Part shown: positions 18,542-28,611 of the stretch, piece by piece
Position numbering within the stretch: the first letter of the stretch is position 1
How the letters are laid out: every line of letters starts with the position of its first letter
The notes under the pieces: generated by a model
What the model was told of the DNA's origin: nothing
Databases searched by the model: none
What the model saw: the letters and a program-made list of their open reading frames with translations, nothing else
NCBI GenBank assembly: GCA_022562055.1
Contig: JADFQA010000016.1
Coordinates: 1-64,000 of the forward strand
Length of the DNA: 64,000 nt
Source: Acidobacteriota bacterium
GTDB taxonomy: Bacteria > Actinomycetota > Acidimicrobiia > Spongiisociales > UBA5794
Direction of reading: 5' to 3'
Position numbers and translations under genes: made by a program

Positions 18542-18892
18542 TCAGTCCCAACCGATTTCATCGAGTCGATCATCGGATATCCCAAAGTGATGTGCCATCT
18601 CGTGAAGTACAGTCGTACGGATTTCAGCTCGCAGCTCAGTGTCACTGAGACCCATTGCGAGGTGAGGTTCCATGAAGATCGTGATGCGGTCCGGCATGTA
18701 CCCGAAGTAGTCGACACCCCGGTCGGCCAGCGACACCCCCTCGTACAAGCCGAGCACGACCCCATCGGAGGCCTGATCGCGAGTAGGTCGGACCGCTACT
18801 ACAACGGCGACGTTTTCGACCTTCGAAGCGAGGTCAGCCGGCAGCTCCTGTAGGGCGCCAGCAACGACATCTTCAAACTCTGCGGGTGTCAT
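18542..18892 (-). CDS. Small zincin-like metallopeptidase family protein
   Basis: 116-residue member of the DUF1025/metallopeptidase family. It has the HExxH zinc motif in TTVLHEMAHHFGISDDRLDE close to the C terminus, and the ITIFMEPHL stretch before it. The protein is almost only the catalytic core; activity is not proven for the family. It lies upstream of bpa on the same strand with a 94-base gap, so a shared transcript is possible. Confidence 0.9.
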   Translation of the reverse strand: MTPAEFEDVVAGALQELPADLASKVENVAVVVAVRPTRDQASDGVVLGLYEGVSLADRGVDYFGYMPDRITIFMEPHLAMGLSDTELRAEIRTTVLHEMAHHFGISDDRLDEIGWD

Positions 18893-19043
18893 GTCGGCGC
18901 GTCCTGCTGCTTGAGTGGGGTGTAGTTGTGAATGTCATCTCAACGCGACGAGCATTCGTACGCGAACGCCAACGCGTAGCAATTCGCACACTACCGCGAT
19001 GCCGTACCTCGTGCGGGGTTTGGCTACGACGCCCGTCGACGCC

Positions 19044-20582
19044 TCAAGCGGTGACGAAAGAGCGCTCGTGATACCCGGTGGCCCCATCGGGGCGTGGCGG
19101 CACGCGATCTTCTGTCTGGGTGTAGCTGGTCCCATCGGTCGCCCTCACCCGTGCTGTGTGGCGACCCGGCTCAAGTGCAACTTCGACTTTCCACTGCAGC
19201 CACGCCTTGTTGGAAATCGCGTCGGACAACTCAGCAACGAGCCACTCACCGCCGTCAATCTGGACCTCAACCATTTCGATACCGAGCGTCGGAGCCCAAG
19301 CCACACCAGCGACAATTACTGGAGCACCAGTTACCTGCTCGTTGTTGCGCGGATAGTCGATTCGTGACGCCGTCTTGATAGGACCTAGCTTCGACCATCC
19401 ACGAGGAATCCAGTATCCGTCAAAACCGTCCCAGGTGGTGAGCTCAATGTCGCTGAGCCACTTGGTTGCAGAAACGTAGCCATAAAGACCGGGAACAACG
19501 AGGCGTGCCGGGAAACCGTGAGCGGCGGGCAGCGGTTCACCGTTCATCCCGATAGCGATTAACGGCTCGCGCCCATCGAAAGCGATTTCTATGGGGAACC
19601 CGCCGGTCCAGCCATCGACGGAGCGTCCAACTATCTGAGCAGCGTCAGACTGCACCCCGGCCATGTTGAGTACATCCGTCAGCCGTACTCCGGTCCACAC
19701 CGCGTTGCCAACGAGGTTGCCTCCAACCTTATTCGACACGCACTGCAAGGTGACCGACTCCTCGACAAGTTCCATTCCATAGAGATCGTCAAGGCTCAAC
19801 GAAAGCTCGTTGTCGACAAGACCGTGAATCTTGAACTCCCATGTGTTTGCGTCGATTCGCGGCACAACGAGTGCAGTATCGATTCGGTAAAAGTCTTCGT
19901 TGGAGACAATGAGCGGTGAAAGACCAGGAATCGAGTCGAAACCTGAAGGCAATGCAACGATGACTTCTTCGCTACTGACCACCGGCGGCAAGACGAGATC
20001 CGAACGAATCTGTTCGGTGCGATTGATAATCGAGAGGCGCCCAAGTAGCCCTGCGAGAGCCGCGGTAACCCCGCTACCCACCACGACGCGAACAAACCGG
20101 CGGCGGTCGAGTCCCCCCGTTTCATCGACGGGTTCGCTCTCCGCGGCGCGTATCTGCCCAACCCCGTAAAGGACAACGGCCAAGCCGGTACCCACAGCAA
20201 CGAGAACCGAAATCACCGTCAGGGTCCCGTTAATCAACGGTTGGTTGACCCCGGCGAACACACCAATGAGTGCAAAAAGAGAAAATACTGCGATAGCAAC
20301 GTTCCGGTTTGCGATGGAGCGTCGACCAACCACCGCGCCAAGCACCGTCGATATGATCGCGGTGCCAACGGCGAGCGCTCCCTTGTCGGCGGTACCAAAT
20401 ACCGCGATTGCGAAGTCCCGAACAGCCGGAGGTGAGAAATCGACAATGTACGAACCCACGGCCGCGATCGATGATGGCACGCTGGCAAACAGACCGGCGA
20501 ACAGTTCGGTGAGGCCGATCGCTAGCGCTGCGCCGGCGGCTCCTATCCATCCACCGTACGCTTTGAATGCTTTGGGAACCAT
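19044..20582 (-). CDS. Membrane-bound molybdopterin oxidoreductase (sulfite oxidase family)
   Basis: 512 residues. The first about 140 residues form four or so transmembrane helices, then a twin-arginine-like RRRFVRVVVGSGV region precedes the extracytoplasmic domain. The Mo-pterin domain contains the Mo-ligand Cys in ESVTLQCVSNKVGGNLVGNAVWTGV and HGFPARLVVPGLYGYVSATKWL. A C-terminal dimerisation domain follows (GVAWAPTLGIEMVEVQIDGGEW). Sequence does not separate sulfite oxidase from nitrate-reductase-like or unknown activities. No heme domain is fused. Confidence 0.9.
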   Translation of the reverse strand: MVPKAFKAYGGWIGAAGAALAIGLTELFAGLFASVPSSIAAVGSYIVDFSPPAVRDFAIAVFGTADKGALAVGTAIISTVLGAVVGRRSIANRNVAIAVFSLFALIGVFAGVNQPLINGTLTVISVLVAVGTGLAVVLYGVGQIRAAESEPVDETGGLDRRRFVRVVVGSGVTAALAGLLGRLSIINRTEQIRSDLVLPPVVSSEEVIVALPSGFDSIPGLSPLIVSNEDFYRIDTALVVPRIDANTWEFKIHGLVDNELSLSLDDLYGMELVEESVTLQCVSNKVGGNLVGNAVWTGVRLTDVLNMAGVQSDAAQIVGRSVDGWTGGFPIEIAFDGREPLIAIGMNGEPLPAAHGFPARLVVPGLYGYVSATKWLSDIELTTWDGFDGYWIPRGWSKLGPIKTASRIDYPRNNEQVTGAPVIVAGVAWAPTLGIEMVEVQIDGGEWLVAELSDAISNKAWLQWKVEVALEPGRHTARVRATDGTSYTQTEDRVPPRPDGATGYHERSFVTA

Positions 20583-20664
20583 CGTTCCGGTCTCCTTCGT
20601 GGGGGCTTCACCTATTCAACGACAAAAGACACCGTTTGTTTCCTTACCATTGTATGAACGGCAT

Positions 20665-22401
20665 CTACGGTTCGTAGTTAATCCAGCTCAGAAACTTCGC
20701 TGCCGGCCATGTGTTGACGACCTGCTCCTTACGAACCCACCCACGACGGGCCTGGGCTGCGCCCCACTGCAGATTTCCCAGCTCGCCGACGTGATGTGCA
20801 TCGCTTGAGATCACCCACAGCACGTCCGTGCGATCTCGAGCGCGACGAAGCAGACCCGCAGGCACATCCAGGCGGTGGAGGTGACTATTGATTTCGAGAG
20901 CCGTTCCAGTCGCTGCGGCAACATCGAGAATGGCATCGAAATCGAGATCGATCCCTGGACGCTGACCTATCTTTCGGCCAGTGAGGTGCCCAATCGCATT
21001 GACGGCCGGGTTCGTCATGGCCGCGACGATTCGGTCGGTTTGCGCATCAGCCGAGAGATCGAAATGCGAGTGAACCGACGCGACACACCAATCAAACGTA
21101 GTAAGAAACTCCCGGTCGTAGTCGATTGATCCGTCGCGTCCGATGTTGAGTTCCGCCCCGTGAAGGATCGTCATACCGGCAAAGGCAGGCCGTAGCTCCT
21201 CTAGGACGACAGACATTTGCTGTACCTCGTCGCGCGAAAGCCCATTGATGACCAGGTCCTCAGCATGTTCGGTCATCGCGATGTACGACAGGCCGAGATT
21301 GCAAGCTTCGGCCAGCATGTCTTCGAGGGAGGACCGCCCGTCACCGGACCATGAGGAGTGCACATGCAGATCACCAACAATGTCTGCCCGTGTAACCGGC
21401 GCGATGAGGCCCCCTGAAGACGCCGCCGCAACCTCACCCAGACCTTCGCGCATTTCAGGAACGACAAAATCCAGGCCAAGCGCTTCGTAGATCTCTCTCT
21501 CGGTCTTGGAAGCGACTACTTCACCGGTCTTGACATCCGACAAGCTGTATTCGTTCAGCGTCCACCCGAGATCGATTGCCCGCTGTCTAAGTTCAATGTT
21601 GTGTGCCTTTGACCCGGTGAAGTACATAGTCGCGGCGCCCCAAGCCTCAGCGGGAACGACTCGAAGATCGATCTGAAGATCCCCCGAGGCAAGAACCGAT
21701 GACTTGGTAGGACCTTTGGCGATGACCGAGCGGACGGCCGGGAAAACGACAAAGGCGTCCATCACGAGCTCCGGCTGCGCTGACACAACCGTAATATCGA
21801 TGTCGCCGACCGTCTCGGAGTGGCGTCTTAGCGATCCGCAGTACATCACCTCGTCGACCATTGTCAGGCCTCGCAGCGATTCCACGAACTCTGCCGCGAG
21901 TTGCATCGCCGTCGCGATCGGGGTCCGTCTGTCTTTGCCGTGCAAGCCGATGCGTTCGACACCGTTGCGGATCTTGGCTTCGGTCTTTTCGCCCATGCCC
22001 GGGAGGACTCGAAGGGCACCGCGCTCGAGCGCTGCTTTGAGATCGTCAACGTTTCCAACGCCTAACTTCTCCCTGAGCATCACGACAGTCTTCGGACCCA
22101 CACCCGGGATTCTGGTGAGTTCAACGAAGTCGGGCGGAAACTCCGCCCGCAGAGCCTCGAGCTTCATTATCGAACCGGTGTCGACCCATTCCCGCAGTTT
22201 CGAGGCTGTCGCCTTCCCTATCCCCTCGAGTTTTTGCATCTCGGCGGCGGACATGTCGCCTATCGGCGCCGCAAGTTCGCGAATCACAGAGGCGGCTTTT
22301 TCATAAGCCCGGACCTTGAACGACTGCGGCGACCCGTCGGCCAACTTTGTGAGGTCGGCGAGCTCCTGCAGCAACCGCGCCGCTTCGGCGTTAACACTCA
22401 T
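20665..22401 (-). CDS. polX: Family X DNA polymerase with PHP 3'-5' exonuclease domain
   Basis: 578-residue bacterial PolX acting in DNA repair gap filling. The N-terminal 8-kDa domain has helix-hairpin-helix motifs (LEGIGKATASKLREW, LTRIPGVGPKTVVMLREKLG). The palm has CGSLRRHSETVGDIDITV with the catalytic aspartates. The C-terminal PHP domain starts VGDLHVHSSWSGDGRSSLEDM, with TEHAEDL, HSHFDLS and SSDAHH metal ligands. ATG 22401 is preferred to the in-frame TTG at 22419 because it matches the usual N terminus. Confidence 0.94.
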   Translation of the reverse strand: MSVNAEAARLLQELADLTKLADGSPQSFKVRAYEKAASVIRELAAPIGDMSAAEMQKLEGIGKATASKLREWVDTGSIMKLEALRAEFPPDFVELTRIPGVGPKTVVMLREKLGVGNVDDLKAALERGALRVLPGMGEKTEAKIRNGVERIGLHGKDRRTPIATAMQLAAEFVESLRGLTMVDEVMYCGSLRRHSETVGDIDITVVSAQPELVMDAFVVFPAVRSVIAKGPTKSSVLASGDLQIDLRVVPAEAWGAATMYFTGSKAHNIELRQRAIDLGWTLNEYSLSDVKTGEVVASKTEREIYEALGLDFVVPEMREGLGEVAAASSGGLIAPVTRADIVGDLHVHSSWSGDGRSSLEDMLAEACNLGLSYIAMTEHAEDLVINGLSRDEVQQMSVVLEELRPAFAGMTILHGAELNIGRDGSIDYDREFLTTFDWCVASVHSHFDLSADAQTDRIVAAMTNPAVNAIGHLTGRKIGQRPGIDLDFDAILDVAAATGTALEINSHLHRLDVPAGLLRRARDRTDVLWVISSDAHHVGELGNLQWGAAQARRGWVRKEQVVNTWPAAKFLSWINYEP

Positions 22402-22488
22402 AGACTCACGATAGGGCAAACCTGTAGCGCCGATATCGGCACTACGATGCCGTCACCCGCCAATCTTTGCCGACCCGACTGAGGACGC

Positions 22489-23130
22489 GTGACTCACTCA
22501 TCCGACAACTCACCAGCGGAGACCCCTGATACTGCCGTCGGCGTAGGACCACATCTGCAGCCATGGCCCGATGGGCCGATGTGGGACCCTGAGTTGCTCG
22601 CAGAAGGCGATCGTCGCAACGTGGTTGATCGTTACCGCTACTGGACGCAAGAGGCGATCATCGCCGACCTCGATACAAGACGGCACCCGTTCCACGTCGC
22701 AATTGAGAACTGGCAGCACGACTTCAACATCGGCACAATCGTGCGGACCGCAAACGCATTCCTCGCTAGCGAAGTTCACATCATTGGCAAACGCCGTTGG
22801 AATCGGCGGGGGGCAATGGTTACCGATCGTTATCAACACATCAGGCACCATCCAACGATCGGCGATTTCTGCGAATACGCGTCCGGTGAAGGCCTACCGA
22901 TCGTCGCAATCGACATACTCCCTGGATCTGTGCCGTTGGAAACTGCGTCGCTTCCACGAAATGTGGTGCTGCTTTTTGGACAGGAGGGCCCCGGGCTTTC
23001 GCCAGCGGCGACCGATGCAGCGCAACTTGTGTGTTCAATAGCTCAGTTCGGGTCGACCCGATCGATCAACGCCGGAGTCGCTGCCGGCATTGCAATGCAC
23101 ACATGGATACGACAGCACGCCTTCGGTTGA
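22489..23130 (+). CDS. SpoU/TrmH-family RNA methyltransferase
   Basis: 213-residue SPOUT methyltransferase that 2'-O-methylates a ribose in tRNA or rRNA using S-adenosylmethionine. The three SpoU motifs are present: NWQHDFNIGTIVRTANAF, LLFGQEGPGLS and STRSINAGVAAGIAMH, which form the knotted SAM site. GTG 22489 is the start, with GAGG just upstream. Divergent from polX. Target nucleotide unknown. Confidence 0.9.
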   Translation: MTHSSDNSPAETPDTAVGVGPHLQPWPDGPMWDPELLAEGDRRNVVDRYRYWTQEAIIADLDTRRHPFHVAIENWQHDFNIGTIVRTANAFLASEVHIIGKRRWNRRGAMVTDRYQHIRHHPTIGDFCEYASGEGLPIVAIDILPGSVPLETASLPRNVVLLFGQEGPGLSPAATDAAQLVCSIAQFGSTRSINAGVAAGIAMHTWIRQHAFG

Positions 23131-23156
23131 CGTTGTATCGACACGGCGTCGTGCCT

Positions 23157-24116
23157 CTATAGGACGAGCGCAGCAAACCCGCCAAACACCGCGATGAGGG
23201 CAACCCCCTCGAGGCGCACGATTTTCCCTCCGGTTCGGGCGAGAACGCCGGCGATGACCGCGGTGACAACCATCACGACCAAGAGCGGGGTGTCGACCTC
23301 GACAAGAAGACCTGGCCCGATCAGAGCTGCAACACCACCGACGGCGAGAGAGTTAAAGATATTCGATCCAAGCACGTTGCCGATGATCAGATCCACCTGT
23401 TTGCGGCGGGCCGCTGAAACGGCGGTTGCCATCTCGGGCAGACTGGTGCCCACGCCAAGCATTGTTCCGATGAGCGTGGCAGACGCCCCCAACTCGGTTG
23501 CAATAGTTTCGGCGCCAGACAACAACAGTCTCGCAGCACCGACAGTCACGACGATCGCGATAACTCCAGCCACCATTTCATGCCTCGTTGTCGGAAGGTC
23601 GGCGAACGGTTCCTTTCCGCGAGGCGAGTGCGCCCCAACGCCCGGGGCGTTGTCCGCCACGTCGGGGCCGTGCAACGACCAGACGATCAATGCGTAGATT
23701 GCGACGACAAGCCCGACAAGCAACGCAGCGCCTTCCCAGACCTCGACTTTCTTGTCGAGCAGAACGGCCGCAAAGGCAACGACCGAGGCGATCATGAGAA
23801 TCCCTTCACGATACAGGATCCGCCGACTTGAATGTATGGTGGCAACTAGAGCGGCGAGGCCGAGGACCAGCGTCACATTGGCCGTATTTGAGCTGATTAC
23901 GTTGGTCACAGCCTCGTCAAGCTTTCCGTCCCTTGCCAGCAGCCCAGACACCAATAGTTCCGGCAACGACGTACCCAAGCCCACAACTAATGCACCCACG
24001 AGAACTGCCGACACTCCCAGTGTTTCAGAAAGTCGCACCGCGGCCACGACGAGGCGATCCGAAGCCAGGATCAACAGCACAAGCCCTGCAACAACAGACA
24101 GGATGGCAGTGTTCAT
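23157..24116 (-). CDS. CaCA-family calcium/sodium antiporter
   Basis: 319-residue YrbG-type exchanger with about ten transmembrane helices in two inverted halves. The two alpha-repeats are GLGTSLPELLVSGLLARDGKLDEAVTNVISSNTANV and GVGTSLPEMATAVSAARRKQVDLIIGNVLGSNIF. Exports Ca2+ or another cation against Na+ or H+. A second cation antiporter (nhaA) is divergent, 98 bases away, suggesting shared ion-homeostasis control. Confidence 0.92.
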   Translation of the reverse strand: MNTAILSVVAGLVLLILASDRLVVAAVRLSETLGVSAVLVGALVVGLGTSLPELLVSGLLARDGKLDEAVTNVISSNTANVTLVLGLAALVATIHSSRRILYREGILMIASVVAFAAVLLDKKVEVWEGAALLVGLVVAIYALIVWSLHGPDVADNAPGVGAHSPRGKEPFADLPTTRHEMVAGVIAIVVTVGAARLLLSGAETIATELGASATLIGTMLGVGTSLPEMATAVSAARRKQVDLIIGNVLGSNIFNSLAVGGVAALIGPGLLVEVDTPLLVVMVVTAVIAGVLARTGGKIVRLEGVALIAVFGGFAALVL

Positions 24117-24214
24117 GAAAAGGCCTCCCGGCTGTCGTCCGACTGATAGCGGTGCGATGGTACAAGAAGCGGGCCAACATCTACGTTGAATTCCGCGTTG
24201 ACTAGCCTACGAGC

Positions 24215-25618
24215 GTGAGTATGAACGACAAAGAACGGGTCCACGAGACTTGGCTGCACAGCAATCGCCTGGTCGCGGCCAAGTTCATTCGGCCGCTGCT
24301 GCGGTTCACCCAGATCGCTGCAGCCGGCGGAGTCGTACTTCTGGTGGCAGCTGCTGTCGCTCTCGTGTGGGCCAACGCGTTCGGCGACTCCTACGAAACC
24401 TTCTGGCAGACCGACCTGTCCTTTTCGGTCGGCAGTTTCCACTTTGAGGAGACGCTCAAAGACATCGTGAACGATGCGCTCATGGTGATCTTCTTCTTCG
24501 TCGTTGGTCTCGAAATCAAACGCGAACTCGTAGTTGGCGAACTCAAAGACAAAAGGAGAGCAGCTCTACCAGCAATCGCCGCTCTGGGTGGAATGATCGT
24601 CCCCGCGCTCATCTATCTCTCCTTTGCAGGCGGCATCGATGGCGCGGCAAGGGGATGGGGCGTCCCGATGGCGACGGACATTGCCTTTTCGATGGGTGTG
24701 ATTTCACTTCTCGGGAAACGAGTCCCAGTAGGCGCAAAACTTTTCCTGCTCGCCCTGGCGATCACTGACGATATCGGTGCAATCACGGTCATCGCCATCT
24801 TCTACACGACGACCCTATCAATTCCATGGCTCTTTACCGGTCTTGGGGGACTGTTGGTGGTTTACCTCGCCGGTAGAGCCGGCATCAGGCATATGGCCTT
24901 CTATGTCGCGATGGGTGTGTTCATTTGGTTCGCGATCTTCGAATCGGGTGTGCACGCAACCCTCGCCGGCGTAGCGCTGGGTCTCATGACCCCTGTCTTC
25001 CCCTACTACTCCGATGACGCCTACTACAAACGCGCCACAGGCATCCTCAACCGCTACCAGGTTGATTCCACATCGCCTTTGAAACGCGCTCGGGTTGACC
25101 ACTCGGCGCTCCAGCTCGCAAAGGTCGCCGAGGAGTCAGTGTCCCCACTCGATCGTCTTGAGCACAGCCTGCACCCCTGGTCGGCGTTTGTCATTGTGCC
25201 GCTGTTTGCTCTTGCAAACGCGGGCGTGAGTTTCGAGGGTGTCAACCTTGGCGAAGCGGTCACGTCTTCGGTTGCACTCGGTGTCGCCGCAGGACTGTTT
25301 GTCGGAAAGCTGGTCGGCATCACGCTCTTCACGTGGATCGCCGTTAAAACCGGGTTGGGCCGCCTTCCGCAAAATACCGACTGGGGCCAGATCGTCGGGC
25401 TTGCCGCTCTCGCTGGTATCGGGTTCACGGTGTCGTTGTTTATAGCGGAGCTGGCGTATACAGATGTTGCGATCACCAATCTCGCCAAGATCGGTATCTT
25501 CGTAGGATCGGGCATCTCGGGCATCGTTGGGTACATGCTGCTGTCCCGCCGTGGTGCACCATCACAAGAACCACCGACGCCAACGGAAGCGCCCGCACTG
25601 GAGAAGGTCGCCCCGTAG
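24215..25618 (+). CDS. nhaA: Na+/H+ antiporter NhaA
   Basis: 467-residue NhaA with twelve predicted helices. It contains FFFVVGLEIKRELVVGEL in the helix 2-3 region and the transport motif LLALAITDDIGAI with the paired aspartates. A central hydrophilic loop (YYSDDAYYKRATGILNRYQV to SVSPLDRLEHSLHPWSAFV) is longer than in E. coli NhaA, as in many actinobacterial forms. GTG 24215 and ATG 24221 are both possible starts. The C-terminal tail after the last helix is short and Pro/Thr-rich. Confidence 0.94.
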   Translation: MSMNDKERVHETWLHSNRLVAAKFIRPLLRFTQIAAAGGVVLLVAAAVALVWANAFGDSYETFWQTDLSFSVGSFHFEETLKDIVNDALMVIFFFVVGLEIKRELVVGELKDKRRAALPAIAALGGMIVPALIYLSFAGGIDGAARGWGVPMATDIAFSMGVISLLGKRVPVGAKLFLLALAITDDIGAITVIAIFYTTTLSIPWLFTGLGGLLVVYLAGRAGIRHMAFYVAMGVFIWFAIFESGVHATLAGVALGLMTPVFPYYSDDAYYKRATGILNRYQVDSTSPLKRARVDHSALQLAKVAEESVSPLDRLEHSLHPWSAFVIVPLFALANAGVSFEGVNLGEAVTSSVALGVAAGLFVGKLVGITLFTWIAVKTGLGRLPQNTDWGQIVGLAALAGIGFTVSLFIAELAYTDVAITNLAKIGIFVGSGISGIVGYMLLSRRGAPSQEPPTPTEAPALEKVAP

Positions 25619-25766
25619 CGAGCGGCTTGGGACGCGAGTTCGTTCCACCAATCGGGTCCTGCCACTAGCAAACCACCGGACATCATTTCCCGGCCCTGGG
25701 GATCGTAGAAATTGTGCGCCCTGGAATCGGTGGAACAACACCACTCTGACATCGGTTGTCAACCGA

Positions 25767-26546
25767 ATGAGCGACTCGCCAAACTACCTCGGAGGAGCAT
25801 GGTCGATACTGCACTCGTTGCGTAGTCGTCGCCCAAACCCGACGGGCAACGAAACCGTTGACCACTCGGGGTTCACGCCCGTTCTCGCCCGTCTTAAGCG
25901 AGAAGGGCTCAAAGGACTCGGCGCCAGCTCCGACGAGCTCACCGACTACATTGCGCATCTCGAGGCCATCCGCCCCGACGCGCTGACACATGACGAGTCC
26001 CTCGCCTACTGGCTCAACCTCTACAACGCTGGGGCGCTGTTTCTCGCCGCTGAAGCACAAATCGCGGGTCTCAGCAGTGTCCTACGAACCCCCGGGGTTT
26101 TCCACACCGACCGCTTCAACGTTGACGGAGAGCATCTTTCGCTCGATGACATCGAACACGGAAAAATCCGGCGCTTTGGCGACCCGAGAATCCACGGTGC
26201 TCTGGTATGCGGCTCCGTGTCGTGCCCAACGCTACGCGGTGAACCGTTCGCCGGGGACAGCATCGACAGCCAGCTCGACGGCCAGATGAGGGCATTTCTA
26301 CAAGCCGGTGCAATCGCCATGGATGCGGATCGCCGCGATCTGTCGTTGTCCAAGGTGTTCCAGCTCTACGGCACCGACTTTGTTCGACCAGGGTCGATGC
26401 CTTCGTTTCGTCCAGTGCGAAAGACCGCCATCATTCAAGCGCTGCGCCCCTGGATTGCAGACGGAGTGGTAAAGCTGCTCGATGCCGGACCGTTTCGTAT
26501 CTCCTACCAAAAGTACGACTGGTCTCTTGCCTGTGCGGTCAGGTGA
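25767..26546 (+). CDS. DUF547 domain protein
   Basis: 259 residues matching the DUF547 family by TPVLARLKREGL, SLAYWLNLYNAGALFLAAE, DIEHGKIRRFGDPRIHGALVCGSVSCPTLRGEPF and the closing RISYQKYDWSL. Function of the family is unknown. No signal peptide is evident from ATG 25767; a longer frame reaches back into nhaA with low-complexity sequence and is rejected. Confidence 0.88.
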   Translation: MSDSPNYLGGAWSILHSLRSRRPNPTGNETVDHSGFTPVLARLKREGLKGLGASSDELTDYIAHLEAIRPDALTHDESLAYWLNLYNAGALFLAAEAQIAGLSSVLRTPGVFHTDRFNVDGEHLSLDDIEHGKIRRFGDPRIHGALVCGSVSCPTLRGEPFAGDSIDSQLDGQMRAFLQAGAIAMDADRRDLSLSKVFQLYGTDFVRPGSMPSFRPVRKTAIIQALRPWIADGVVKLLDAGPFRISYQKYDWSLACAVR

Positions 26547-26632
26547 CCGCCGACAACATCAACATTCAGTGCCAGTCGTAGCTGCGGCACTCCTCAGAAA
26601 ACAGCCGGTCAATCGGCCGCTAGATTCAACGC

Positions 26633-27547
26633 ATGAGTCCGATCGAGACACCAATGTTTGGTGCGATAGAAGCAGGCGGCACGAAGTTCGTGGTAGCCGT
26701 CGGAACGTCCCCTGATGCCGTCGTCGCCACCTCGTCGTTTCCAACGAGCGACCCCACAACCACCATTCGCAGTGTGATGGACTTCTTCCAGGCGAACGCT
26801 CCAGAAGGATTGTCTGGCATCGGAATTGCAGCGTTTGGCCCGATAGATATCGATCCACTGTCTGGAACCTACGGAGTGATTCGTCGAACACCCAAGCCTG
26901 GATGGAGCGGATTCGACTACCGCAAAGCCGTCTCAATGTTTACCGATGCCCCTGTGAACATCGACACGGATGTGAACGCGGCCGCCCGTGGCGAGATGAT
27001 TTCCGGGGCGGCGATTGGATTGAAAACGTTCCTCTACCTCACGGTTGGCACCGGAATAGGTGGTGGCATGATGGTTGATGGCCGACCGCTGACAGGTTCA
27101 GTTGACACAGAGATGGGACACGTCGCTATTCCGCGTGCGCCCAGCGACAACTTTGCAGGCATCTGTCCATTCCACGGCGACTGTCTCGAAGGGATGGCGT
27201 CAGGCCCGACGTTAGAGAAACGATGGGGTCGGACCGGCAGCGAACTCAACGAACTCCGCGACCAAGCCACCGAAGTCGAGGCGTGGTACCTGGGAACAGC
27301 CCTCGCGAGCTTCACGCTCACCCTGGCGCCACAACGGATTGTCCTCGGCGGAGGAGTTTTCAAGATCCAGGGTCTGATCGAAAAGGTGCGAGACCGGGTA
27401 CACAACTATCTCAACGGATACGTCCACGGTCTGGAGAATCGAAAAAACTTGGACAAGTTTGTCGTGCCGCCCGGACTCGGTGATCGGTCCGGGATCACTG
27501 GTGCCCTCGCTCTTGCAATGTCAGCCGAGGTCCCGCACAGTAACTGA
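26633..27547 (+). CDS. ROK-family sugar kinase (fructokinase type)
   Basis: 304-residue kinase with the ATP motif GAIEAGGTKFVVAVG, VNIDTDVNAAARGE with the catalytic Asp, the TVGTGIGGGMMVDG loop, and a ROK zinc site built from GHVAIPR then CPFHGDCLEGMASGP. The zinc arrangement and short length fit bacterial fructokinases, phosphorylating the sugar with ATP. It has no DNA-binding domain, so it is not a ROK repressor. Confidence 0.9.
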   Translation: MSPIETPMFGAIEAGGTKFVVAVGTSPDAVVATSSFPTSDPTTTIRSVMDFFQANAPEGLSGIGIAAFGPIDIDPLSGTYGVIRRTPKPGWSGFDYRKAVSMFTDAPVNIDTDVNAAARGEMISGAAIGLKTFLYLTVGTGIGGGMMVDGRPLTGSVDTEMGHVAIPRAPSDNFAGICPFHGDCLEGMASGPTLEKRWGRTGSELNELRDQATEVEAWYLGTALASFTLTLAPQRIVLGGGVFKIQGLIEKVRDRVHNYLNGYVHGLENRKNLDKFVVPPGLGDRSGITGALALAMSAEVPHSN

Positions 27548-27595
27548 GGCGGCGCGCCCCGATTCGATTCGTCGTTCGTCGACGAGTTCAGAGGT

Positions 27596-28456
27596 CTACG
27601 CGGTTGCTTCTTCGATGCGTGAAATGGCGAGCTTGCGATAATCAGCATTGATTTCATAACCGACGTAGTGGCGGTTTGTCTGTTTTGCAGCGATGCCCGT
27701 CGTGCCGGCACCCATGAACGGATCGAGAACAAGATCGTTCTCGAATGTGTACAGCTCGATAAGGCGCTTGGGGAGATCGATCGGGAACGGCGCCGGGTGT
27801 CCAACACGCTTTGCGGACGCGGGAGCGAGGTTCCAAACCGACAGTGTGGCGTCCATGAAGTCTTCCTTGGAAATCGTGTCGTCACCGCTGCATTGGCGAG
27901 CGAACGACTCCTTGCTTGCGACGAGTATGTACTCGTGAAGGTCACGCAGTGTCGGATTCTTTGCCGACTGCCACGAGCCCCACGCACACGATCCACCGGC
28001 GCCCTTTGCCTTTTGCCAGATTATCTCACCGCGAAGTAAGAACCCAATATCGTCAAGAATTTGAGCAACGTGGTGGTTCAAGGCCAGATACGGTTTGCGA
28101 CCCAGGTTGGCAACGTTTACTGCAATCCGCCCACCGGCCTCAAGCACACGGTAGGTTTCCGAGAACACTCGGTGCAACAGATCGAGATAGGCGTCGAGAC
28201 TGAGATCGTCGTCGTAATCCTTGCCGACGTTATACGGCGGCGAAGTCACCATCAGGGCAACGGTGCTGTCGGGAATCTGGTTCATAACCTCAGAGGACTG
28301 CCAGAAGATCTTGTCGATGATCCTCTTTGGTGGGTCCTGGACAAGACCGGTCGGCTGCAAAACCGGACGAGCACCAGACATTTCCCGGCTGTAATACGCA
28401 GACGCGTCGTGAGATTCGCGCTTGCCCGCACCAAAACTTGCTGTTGATGTTGCCAA
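27596..28456 (-). CDS. Orphan DNA methyltransferase (beta class, N4-C or N6-A)
   Basis: 286-residue SAM-dependent DNA methyltransferase. Catalytic motif IV (TSPPYNVGKDYDDDL) precedes the SAM-binding motif I (DLVLDPFMGAGTTGIAA) near the C terminus, the beta-class order; the base is N4-cytosine or N6-adenine. The target-recognition region is between (DDIGFLLRGEIIWQKAKGAGGSCAWGSWQSAKNPTLRDLHEYI). No restriction endonuclease, specificity subunit or phage gene is adjacent, so it is solitary here. Confidence 0.9.
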   Translation of the reverse strand: MATSTASFGAGKRESHDASAYYSREMSGARPVLQPTGLVQDPPKRIIDKIFWQSSEVMNQIPDSTVALMVTSPPYNVGKDYDDDLSLDAYLDLLHRVFSETYRVLEAGGRIAVNVANLGRKPYLALNHHVAQILDDIGFLLRGEIIWQKAKGAGGSCAWGSWQSAKNPTLRDLHEYILVASKESFARQCSGDDTISKEDFMDATLSVWNLAPASAKRVGHPAPFPIDLPKRLIELYTFENDLVLDPFMGAGTTGIAAKQTNRHYVGYEINADYRKLAISRIEEATA

Positions 28457-28611
28457 CTCGGCTACCTCCTGGACGAGAAAGGTACCTCAGCATCGCAACA
28501 ATTAGGTGGATTTTCAGTCGTTGGAGACGACGCCACTATCCGCTAGGCGTGTAGACGGATGACTGCGCCCCGAGTACCGACGGCGTGTTATCCGCTCAGA
28601 TACTGAAATAT

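Noticed and set aside
18447-18765. N-terminal extension of bpa to 18765
   Set aside because: The extension overlaps the metallopeptidase gene and is not protein-like; ATG 18447 fits the family.
27406-27996. 196-codon minus-strand frame across the ROK/methyltransferase junction
   Set aside because: It overlaps two well-supported genes in other frames and has no domain.
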